Below, piece by piece: positions 60,801 to 64,000 of a DNA stretch of 64,000 nucleotides; the stretch's first letter is position 1, and the number at the start of each line of letters is the position of its first letter. This DNA comes from Tenrec ecaudatus. Taxonomy: Eukaryota > Chordata > Mammalia > Afrosoricida > Tenrecidae. The notes beneath the pieces were generated by a model. That model worked only from the letters and a program-made list of their open reading frames with translations. It did no database searches and had not been told where the DNA came from. The position numbers and the translations under genes are program-made. The stretch spans positions 126,219,731-126,283,730 of the forward strand of contig NC_134535.1 of NCBI RefSeq assembly GCF_050624435.1, written 5' to 3'.

Positions 60801-62358
60801 TCTGCTGACCCACCTCCTTCCCAGGATCAGTCTCCAGCTAGCCTAGTCAGGAAGGGGCTATGGAGACAGCACACAAGCGGGCCTTAGGAGCCTGAGGACA
60901 CCCTTCCTCCCAGCCTCCACCCGCTCCTCCACGTGATGCTGTCATGACAAGCCCCAGGCTCTCACAGCACCTTCATGACGGCACACTAGTAGGCTATGGA
61001 TGGAGGAGGACAGATCACCAGGTGGGAAACGGAGTCATCCATCAAAAACCAACTAACTTATTTTTAGTATTTGCGATAAGCCAGAAATCCTCATTTCCAG
61101 CGCTTCTTCTGATCCACCCCTCTTCCATCCCCCCCCCCCAAAAAAAAGCTTCCTGGTATCTGAGTGCCTGCCCCTCCCATACCCATGATAATGACAACCC
61201 TTTCTCTGGCGGTGCAGGAGCCACAAGATGGGGTACTGGAGGCAGCACAGGATGTGGTGAAGGCTGGGCCGACTGTGGTGGGAGGTGGGAGGTGGGAGCC
61301 CCAGCCAGGCCAGGCGGGGGATAAGGTAGATGCAGGGGCTGAGAATCCCATGGCGCAGGGTCAGAGCCAGGGGTCTTCTCTGCAGCCCAGCCCTCCACCC
61401 CAGCTTTCCTGCCCAGTGATGGGAGGCCCTCTCCTCTAGGCACCCAGTGCCCACTTCCTTGGCTCGCTCCTGGGTTCCCTTTCTGCCTTCCTTAGCATCC
61501 TCCTCTCCCCACTCTTCTCTTTTCCTCCTGATTTTTTTTTTACTGTCTCTCCACCAGCCTCCTCTCGCCTCCCCCTTTGCCCTCTCCGGCTTCTCAGGTC
61601 GCTTCTCACCACTCCTTTAGCGCCCTCCCACGCCCACTTGTGCCCCTTCCTGCCTTTATCCATCTGCTCCCACCTACCTGAGCCCTGAGGGGAAGCCCCA
61701 CCCCCACCTACCCTCCCACCCACCCGCAACCCCACACCTCCTTCCGTGTCTCCCTCCTCCCTCTCAATCCTTGTGCCGGCCTCACCCAGCTGAATGTCCC
61801 TGCTGTCTGCCAGAGAGGGCAGCTCCGCTAACCCCCAGCCCAGCTGCGTGCAGACACCAGGGGCCGGGCACGGAAGAGCACGCAGGGACATACGTGCTCG
61901 GAATTGCGGAGCCACCCGGGCCCGTCTCTCCCTGGCTGGGCTGGAGATGAACCCTACAGAGCTGCTCATGGGAAAATGCAGCCAAGGAGAGAGGCCATGA
62001 GTCAGTCCCCTGAGCCCTGCAGTACCTGCCAGCATGAGGAGACTGGGCAAGTGTGGGGTTGGGCAAAGACCCCAAGATGGGATGGGGACCATGTGGGGGC
62101 AAGATGGCCCACCAGAGGAGAGATGCGCCAGAAAGGAGGAGGCATGGCCAGGGCGATGCTGCGGGAGAGGAGAAGGGGGCTTCGTCTGAGAAAATGGGTG
62201 GGAAGGGCATGGTTGGGAAAGATGCCAGGAGCCTCAACACCTCCAGCCCTGCTGCCCCTGCCCCTCTCTCGGGGTCTCCCACACCCACCTCACTCACCTT
62301 TGTTACTGGAGCTGGAGGGGAGCAGGGAGGCCAGCAAGAGGGGCCACAGCAGGGTCAT
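34276..62358 (-). CDS. CLSTN3: Calsyntenin-3, complete 18-exon gene
   Basis: Type I membrane protein of the cadherin superfamily. It acts at the postsynaptic membrane as a synapse organiser that binds neurexins (family knowledge). Eighteen exons join in phase to 2,862 coding bases, 953 residues, against 956 recalled for human. Visible parts: signal peptide (about 1-19), two cadherin repeats (about 29-245, with VNDVNEFAPVF and EAIDGD), a laminin-G/LNS-like region (about 330-560), a membrane-proximal domain to about 835, a transmembrane helix (about 846-868) and an acidic tail. The tail carries the FWDD kinesin-light-chain-type motif and NPME, the Mint/X11-type site. The start ATG at 62,358 has A at -3 and opens a hydrophobic signal sequence. 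All introns are GT-AG. No stop or frameshift was seen. Identity is certain from sequence recall; expression is inferred. Confidence 0.97.
34678..34880 (-). CDS. CLSTN3: CLSTN3 exon 17, transmembrane exon shared with CLSTN3B
   Basis: Residues about 840-907. It begins VPSAATLIIVVCVGF, followed by the rest of the transmembrane helix, a basic stop-transfer RIHSLHRR, and the tail motif LFWDDSALTIIVNPME. The acceptor is CCCCAG and the donor is GGAG/GTGAGT. The same acceptor fits the upstream CLSTN3B exon in the same phase. Confidence 0.97.
35389..36121 (-). CDS. CLSTN3B: CLSTN3B-specific coding exon in CLSTN3 intron 16
   Basis: An uninterrupted 733-base frame lying between CLSTN3 exons 16 and 17. 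Without splicing the frame stops two codons after the donor, so it is the splice that adds the membrane anchor. The opposite strand is also largely open, which is expected of GC-rich sequence and not taken as a gene. Confidence 0.8.
36122..37190 (-). promoter_or_regulatory. Likely CLSTN3B 5' region and internal promoter
   Basis: About 1 kb of repeat-free sequence directly upstream of the CLSTN3B exon, between it and an RTE element. A donor-like TCAG/GTGAGC lies near 36,165 on the minus strand. No TATA box or certain fat-cell element was identified. The promoter role is inferred from the position. Confidence 0.35.
37195..38975 (+). mobile_element. RTE1-type (RTE/BovB) LINE, internally deleted
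   Basis: The 5' region contains CTGTGACACTGGAAGCTATG. The endonuclease reads LGKLEVIKNEMEYIKIDILG, then ELKWT and IIGDWKTKV. A C-terminal piece reads EKDILLGQVEE and MAQDRAKF. Most of the reverse transcriptase is missing between about 38,780 and 38,810, and frames are broken. Lies in CLSTN3 intron 16 in antisense orientation to the gene. Confidence 0.8.
38980..39470. other. Intron 16 sequence, nothing recognised
   Basis: No repeat or exon could be named. Confidence 0.3.
39473..39673. mobile_element. Non-autonomous hAT transposon, OposCharlie/OC1-like
   Basis: CAGGGGTCCTCAAACTTTTT at the left and AGTTTGAGGACGCCTG at the right form inverted termini. 8-bp duplications GTCTAAGG (39,465-39,472) and GTCTCAGG (39,674-39,681) match at 7 of 8. 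GGGCCGGAT and CATATCTTATTTTGAAGCAA are typical interior text. About 200 bp long, so internally deleted. Confidence 0.85.
39682..40466. other. Intron 16 sequence, nothing recognised
   Basis: No exon or nameable repeat was seen. Confidence 0.3.
40467..40660 (+). repeat. AfroSINE
   Basis: CAAGCGCTCAGCTGCTGACG, GCAATTCAAACCCACCAGCC and CACCATGGGTCAGAACCACT. Confidence 0.82.
40700..41715. other. Intron 16 sequence, nothing recognised; possible L2 scrap at 41,640-41,715
   Basis: AT-rich. A TGAGGACAGGGGCTGCACC stretch near 41,648 recalls an L2 end. Confidence 0.3.
41720..41935 (-). repeat. AfroSINE, degenerate
   Basis: AAACCAAACCATTTGCTAAC start, GTCAACTCTGACTCATGGGA, and a TTACACCACCTGGAGTC end. 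Confidence 0.68.
42000..42764. other. Intron 16 sequence next to exon 16, nothing recognised
   Basis: No repeat or additional exon was identified. Confidence 0.3.
42765..42900 (-). CDS. CLSTN3: CLSTN3 coding exon 16
   Basis: Residues about 795-840, VNVLHSMNRVAHPS to ASSHRNS. It is the last exon before the transmembrane exon. The acceptor is TCCAAG and the donor is TCTA/GTACGT. It ends in phase 1, so the ATG methionine is split with exon 17. Confidence 0.96.
43130..43275 (-). CDS. CLSTN3: CLSTN3 coding exon 15
   Basis: Residues about 746-794, VESITVYEEILRQA to EFIVEV. The acceptor is CCCCAG and the donor is GGAG/GTACCC. It ends in phase 0. Confidence 0.96.
44093..44263 (-). CDS. CLSTN3: CLSTN3 coding exon 14
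   Basis: Residues about 689-746, VTDTRMSDEIVHNL to AYLTIAG. The acceptor is GCCCAG and the donor is GCAG/GTCAGT, a slightly weaker but acceptable donor. Confidence 0.96.
44566..44792 (-). CDS. CLSTN3: CLSTN3 coding exon 13
   Basis: Residues about 613-689, CFSEESCVSIPEV to DESWQGT, in the membrane-proximal extracellular domain. The acceptor is CCATAG and the donor is ACTG/GTAAGC. Confidence 0.96.
45000..45435. other. Intron 12 sequence, nothing recognised
   Basis: No feature could be named. Confidence 0.3.
45436..45510 (-). repeat. AfroSINE head fragment
   Basis: GTGCCAACCTTTCAGTTTGTAGCTAAGCCTTAACC (45,449-45,483) is the reversed tRNA-like head. Confidence 0.6.
45612..45812 (+). repeat. AfroSINE, full length
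   Basis: CACTGGGCTGCTAACCAAAA, CAACCCACCAGCTGCTCCAT, TTATGGGGCAGTTCGACTCT, GGGGTGGAATCGACTCCGCA in order. Confidence 0.88.
45988..46190 (-). repeat. AfroSINE
   Basis: CACTGTCATCGAGTCAATGC, CCCTATACGACAGGGTAGAA and GGTCTCAAACCGCTGACCTT. Confidence 0.85.
46455..46522 (-). repeat. AfroSINE head fragment
   Basis: TGTACTGCCAACCTTGCGGC then GTGTAACCGCCAGGGC. Confidence 0.6.
46700..46835 (+). repeat. MIR element
   Basis: AACAATCCCACGAGTTAGAT, CTTTATAAATGAGAAAACTG, CCCAGAGAGATTAATTTGCC in MIR order. Confidence 0.8.
46900..47540. other. Intron 12 sequence, nothing recognised
   Basis: No feature could be named. Confidence 0.3.
47548..47735 (-). repeat. AfroSINE
   Basis: GCCCACTGCCATAGTCGACT, GGTGGGTTTGAACCAACAAC, GTGGTTAGCAGTCCAACACG. 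Confidence 0.85.
47765..47955 (-). repeat. AfroSINE, degenerate
   Basis: ACTCTGACTCATCGTGTGAC and CCTCTGTGGTCAGCAGCCCA in the expected order, directly beside the previous copy. Confidence 0.55.
48106..48140. repeat. CA microsatellite
   Basis: About 17 CA units in intron 12, about 105 bp downstream of exon 12. Confidence 0.95.
48247..48395 (-). CDS. CLSTN3: CLSTN3 coding exon 12
   Basis: Residues about 564-613, VHVNPSQSLLTLEG to RLTTAVK. The acceptor is GCCCAG and the donor is TCAA/GTGAGT. A CA repeat lies about 105 bp downstream in intron 12. Confidence 0.96.
48530..48687 (-). CDS. CLSTN3: CLSTN3 coding exon 11
   Basis: Residues about 511-563, GDPLPIHHYFHGYLA to ESLGKGMK, the end of the LNS-like region. 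The acceptor is CCCTAG and the donor is GAAG/GTATAC. Confidence 0.96.
48760..49060. repeat. A/G-rich (purine) tract
   Basis: About 300 bp dominated by GA and GGA words on the + strand, in intron 10 just upstream of exon 11. Confidence 0.7.
49070..49755. other. Intron 10 sequence, nothing recognised
   Basis: No feature could be named. Confidence 0.3.
49760..50700 (+). mobile_element. L1 3' UTR with AATAAA end
   Basis: ATGGATTTGGGGCTTGCACT, AAACAAGCAGCTATCCAAGT, CTTTATGTTTTGATTTAGGT and GCCAATAAAATGAC. Same type as 21,725-22,775. Lies in CLSTN3 intron 10, antisense to the gene. Confidence 0.75.
50906..50962 (-). CDS. CLSTN3: CLSTN3 coding exon 10 (small)
   Basis: Only 57 bases, residues about 492-511, a charged loop EEKSKEKEKGGDSSMDPAQ. 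The acceptor is CCCCAG and the donor is CAAG/GTACTC. It is in phase on both sides, so skipping it would keep the reading frame. Confidence 0.95.
51065..51105. repeat. CA microsatellite plus G-run
   Basis: (CA)n followed by about ten G, in intron 9 about 100 bp upstream of exon 10. Confidence 0.9.
51470..51632 (-). CDS. CLSTN3: CLSTN3 coding exon 9
   Basis: Residues about 438-492, VCDDEWHHYALNLEF to LMIGACWA, in the LNS-like region. The acceptor is CCCCAG and the donor is GCTG/GTAAGA. Confidence 0.96.
51935..52250 (+). mobile_element. RTE1-type non-autonomous element (5' and 3' ends joined)
   Basis: 5' part GTGTTGCTGTGATGCTGGAA matches the RTE copy at 37,239. The 3' part GTGGCTGCATCGATGGGCTC then AACACTTGTGAGGGGGACAC matches the RTE 3' end. 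The coding region is absent, so a short derivative. Confidence 0.7.
52612..52805 (+). repeat. AfroSINE
   Basis: GTTGGGCTGCTAACTGCAAG, GTCAGCAGTTCAGACCCAGC, GGTCACAATGAATCAGAATC. Confidence 0.85.
53060..53665 (+). repeat. L2 LINE 3' region
   Basis: CTCAAGGCACCTGCCTCTCC, ACCACGTAAGCTCCGCGAAG and GGCATGTAATAAATGCTTGT follow the L2 3' consensus order. Ancient. Confidence 0.75.
54065..54200 (+). repeat. MIR-like fragment
   Basis: GATCCTACCAACGACCCTGG then CTTATGCTCCCCACTTAGCA. Weak but in order. Confidence 0.5.
54535..54647 (-). CDS. CLSTN3: CLSTN3 coding exon 8
   Basis: Residues about 400-437, EDGFSHYSLTVHGCR to FLWKLEQ, in the LNS-like region. The acceptor is CATCAG and the donor is GCAG/GTGAGC. 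It ends in phase 0. A long CT/CA microsatellite lies about 150 bp upstream in intron 7. Confidence 0.96.
54789..54872. repeat. Compound CT/CA microsatellite
   Basis: About 25 CT units followed by about 15 CA units, in intron 7 about 140 bp upstream of exon 8 (GA/GT in the transcript). Confidence 0.95.
55325..55395 (+). repeat. MIR fragment
   Basis: AGGGTAAGTGACCTGCCCAC then AGTCACATAACGGGCAGCGA, the MIR core end. Confidence 0.6.
55452..55724 (-). CDS. CLSTN3: CLSTN3 coding exon 7
   Basis: Residues about 309-400, AATGEVDLLPMPG to NTVQN, the largest coding exon at 273 bases and the start of the LNS-like region. The glycine-rich loop after QAVQVP is a few residues shorter than in the recalled human protein. 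The acceptor is TTGCAG and the donor is AACG/GTGAGC. Confidence 0.96.
56138..56323 (-). CDS. CLSTN3: CLSTN3 coding exon 6
   Basis: Residues about 247-309, WNKRIEYAPGAGSL to RALRKLCG, between the cadherin repeats and the LNS-like region. The acceptor is ATACAG and the donor is TGCG/GTAGGT. Confidence 0.96.
56550..56699 (-). CDS. CLSTN3: CLSTN3 coding exon 5
   Basis: Residues about 197-247, NIENTEKLQYSGERL to KPSWQG, the end of cadherin repeat 2. It keeps the AYDCGKKRAADDAEV segment. The acceptor is CTCCAG and the donor is CAAG/GTGAGG. Confidence 0.96.
56942..57150 (-). CDS. CLSTN3: CLSTN3 coding exon 4
   Basis: Residues about 127-197, ATVHVRVNDVNEFAP to FLIDNDG. It holds the linker between the cadherin repeats and the first half of repeat 2. 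The acceptor is ATGCAG and the donor is GACG/GTGAGT. Confidence 0.96.
57975..58130 (+). repeat. MIR element
   Basis: CATTTAATCTTCACAACAAC, CCTGCGAAGCAGGCACCC and CAGAGGAAAAGG in MIR order. Confidence 0.85.
58147..58660. repeat. Polypurine GGAA/GGGA tract, about 510 bp
   Basis: Almost pure A/G on the + strand and therefore polypyrimidine in the CLSTN3 pre-mRNA. Lies in intron 3. Open frames across it are compositional only. Confidence 0.95.
58660..58835 (-). repeat. AfroSINE
   Basis: CATTTGCTGTGAAGTTGACT, CACCTTTGGATTAGCAGTCG, GCACGTTAACATCGGCACTC. Confidence 0.75.
59062..59257 (-). CDS. CLSTN3: CLSTN3 coding exon 3
   Basis: Residues about 62-127, EICGFRLHGSG to NTKKSHK, the body of cadherin repeat 1. 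The acceptor is GGCCAG and the donor is CACAA/GTGAGG. The last lysine codon is split with exon 4. Confidence 0.96.
59704..59826 (-). CDS. CLSTN3: CLSTN3 coding exon 2
   Basis: Residues about 21-62, ANKHKPWIEAEYQGI to LRYAG, the start of cadherin repeat 1. The acceptor is GTCCAG and the donor is GCAG/GTAATT. It is 123 bases, entered and left in phase 1. Confidence 0.96.
59830..62290 (-). other. CLSTN3 intron 1, no further feature recognised
   Basis: GC-rich, with C-runs at 60,077 and 61,129 and a short GGGTGTGGGGCTCA duplication near 60,732-60,781. No exon or repeat was named. Confidence 0.5.
62298..62358 (-). CDS. CLSTN3: CLSTN3 coding exon 1
   Basis: Encodes residues 1-20 plus one base: the hydrophobic signal peptide, starting MTLLWPLLLASLL. 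The donor after AAAG reads GTGAGT on the minus strand. The exon ends in phase 1. Confidence 0.93.
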
Positions 62359-62960
62359 AGTGCCACTTGGGGCAGGGCAGGTCTGGAGCGCGCTCTCCCC
62401 CGGGAGCCTTGAGCCTGCGGTTCCACCTGCGGGGTGGGGGGGCTACAGGGGCTCTCCGAGTAGGGCCGAGAGCAAGTCAGGGACAGACAGGAACCTGTCA
62501 CCCACGCTGGTTCACAGAGCAGAGCTGAGCAGACCCAACCTGAGCGGCTGAGACGAGGGGCTTGCAGCAGCGTGTGTTCAGTCCGCTCCAGACCGGCGTC
62601 CTCACTCTCTCTCTCTCTCTCTCACTCCCACCCCTGCCCCGCTACTGCAGAATGACGTTAGCACAGCCCGCGCGGAGTGATGGGGATGCTGGCCAATCGG
62701 GGACCTGGGGGGGCCAGGTGCTGCAGGGGGGGAGGTGACCAATGGGGCTGGTGAACGGGGCGGGAGAATGTAGGGGGCTTTTGGCCCCCTGACTGTAATT
62801 TGGGGGAGCAGGGGGACTGCGGGGACCGGAGAGGAGAGTGGAAAACCTTAGGAGGGATGCGGATTCGAGAATCCAGAAGCCAGCTGGGAGCCAGGGACTA
62901 CGTCAGCAGGGAGCCTAAGAGGTGATGGGGAGGGGGGGGGGTAGTGTCAACGTCACCGCC
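62359..62960 (-). promoter_or_regulatory. CLSTN3: CLSTN3 5' UTR and GC-rich promoter region
   Basis: GC-rich sequence upstream of the start codon with no TATA box. A CT-rich run lies at about 62,602-62,626. CCAAT boxes are at 62,693 and 62,739. TGACGT/ACGTCA half-CRE sites are at 62,653, 62,900 and 62,950. The transcription start was not determined and is probably between 62,550 and 62,650. Regulation through CREB-type sites is inference. Confidence 0.5.
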
Positions 62961-63202
62961 CGCCCCCAGCTCTGCATTAACCCCTTTTCACAGCCATTCC
63001 ATCAGCAACAGAGAAGTTGCTTCCTAGGCCCCAACCAGAGAGAAGCTGGCCTTTGGGCTTCTCTTCCCAGCACCTGAGGAACCAGTGGTGGTGGGCGGAG
63101 AAGGAGGGGCGCTCTAGAGGGGGTTGAAAGCCCCCCACCCACTATTGTAATCCCCTCACACACACCTGTGGGGACAATGCATCAGCAGCTGGAACGTCAG
63201 CC

Positions 63203-63205
<3 letters not shown>

Positions 63206-63240
<35 letters not shown>
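63206..63240. repeat. CA microsatellite
   Basis: About 16 CA units upstream of CLSTN3. Confidence 0.93.
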
Positions 63241-63369
63241 CAACCACTGCAGTTGTTCGCACCCCCACCTGCCCAATCCCTGCTCCTGCGCCTGGATTTT
63301 CCCATCCGAATCACAGGCAGCTGATCCTGACGCTGGAGAAGCTGGTAGGTTAGAAGGAGTGGGCAGGTT

Positions 63370-63663
63370 TTGGGTTTTATTTAGGAGGGGGGAGGGGGAG
63401 AAGTGACACAATAATTTACGCAGGGCCCCCTCCCCCCCAAACTACATTTGTTACAAGCACCAGAGACTCCGCAGAAGAACTGGTGGGTGACACTGGCGAC
63501 CCTGGAGGGAGAGGGAGGGCCCTGGGACCAAAGAATGAGGCATTTGAGAGCAGCCAGGCAGCCGCCTCCAGAGGTTGAGCTCTAACTCCACGACGCTGTC
63601 TGTGTCTGGGAAGTGCCTGCTCCCGCACCGCCGGCCCTGCACTTCTTCCCAGGGACGATTTAG
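63370..63663 (-). other. Unidentified 3'-terminal-exon-like sequence
   Basis: On the minus strand, GC-rich sequence that is open in two frames runs into an AATAAA signal at 63,376-63,381. One frame ends RSLWCL and another ends NVVWGGGGPA. Neither was recognised. It could be the 3' end of a neighbouring gene, a retrocopy or chance. Confidence 0.25.
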
Positions 63664-63665
63664 AG

Positions 63666-64000
63666 CAGTGGTTCTCAACCTGTGGGTCGCGACCCTTCAC
63701 CAGAAACCATCGGAAAACACGTATATCCGATGGTCTTAGGAACCAAGACACCGCTCCTCTATCCTTCAGGCGGGTCCGCCCACATGCAGATATGGCCACC
63801 TAAGAGTATCCAATGTGAAAACCGTTTACCCATACTACATCATGCTTCAAAACAAAATTTCATTTATTTTTCATTAGAAATAAATATTTCACAATATATG
63901 ACATTGTTTTGTGATTCATGGCTATGCTTTAGTGATGTTCAATTGGTAACAATGAAAATACACCTGCCTATCAGATAGTTACATGACGATTCATAACAGC
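63666..64000. mobile_element. SPIN hAT transposon, running off the window
   Basis: CAGTGGTTCTCAACCTGTGG at 63,666 is the SPIN terminus, followed by TCGCGACCC, CCATCGGAAAACACGTATAT and GGAACCAAGACACCGCTCCT. The sequence reaches GATTCATAACAGC at the window end, which in the other copy lies about 130 bp before the right terminus. The left flank is ATTTAGAG. Confidence 0.88.

Noticed and set aside
62600-64000. RBP5 first exon, expected head-to-head with CLSTN3
   Set aside because: No sequence encoding its conserved N-terminus was seen on the + strand within the window.
1-64000. CRISPR arrays, operons, bacterial-type promoters
   Set aside because: The window is mammalian nuclear DNA with introns and SINEs; regular arrays seen are minisatellites without spacers.

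Overview
The window is nuclear DNA of an afrotherian mammal, most likely a Malagasy tenrec such as Echinops telfairi. Two kinds of repeat support this. tRNA-derived AfroSINEs occur about twenty times, and an RTE1-type LINE shares their 3' tail. Two short hAT transposons match the SPIN family, which among afrotherians is known from tenrecs. The assignment rests on recognising repeats by eye, not on a database search.

Layout. Positions 1-33,300 are gene-poor intergenic DNA: L1 3' ends, RTE fragments, AfroSINEs, several generations of solo LTRs, hAT transposons, a U6 retropseudogene and a GABARAPL2 retropseudogene. Positions 33,350-62,600 hold one complete gene on the minus strand, CLSTN3 (calsyntenin-3). 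All 18 coding exons could be placed with in-phase splice sites, giving 953 residues. The promoter lies near 62,360-62,960. The 3' UTR ends near 33,350 with an AATAAA signal. The last 1.4 kb contains an unidentified polyadenylation-like sequence on the minus strand and a SPIN element cut by the window edge.

The most interesting item lies in CLSTN3 intron 16. A minus-strand open frame (coding part 36,121-35,389) encodes several hydrophobic segments followed by an arginine-rich stretch. It ends at a good splice donor in exactly the phase needed to join CLSTN3 exon 17. This fits calsyntenin-3 beta (CLSTN3B), the mammal-specific, fat-cell ER/lipid-droplet protein made from the 3' end of this locus. 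The predicted product is 358 residues and shares the CLSTN3 transmembrane helix and cytoplasmic tail. One locus would thus make a synaptic adhesion protein from the upstream promoter and a lipid-droplet protein from an internal promoter.

The repeats form a readable insertion history: an LTR inside a hAT element, a second LTR inside an AfroSINE, a U6 copy inside another AfroSINE, and LTRs inside L1 tails, several with target-site duplications that can be read directly.
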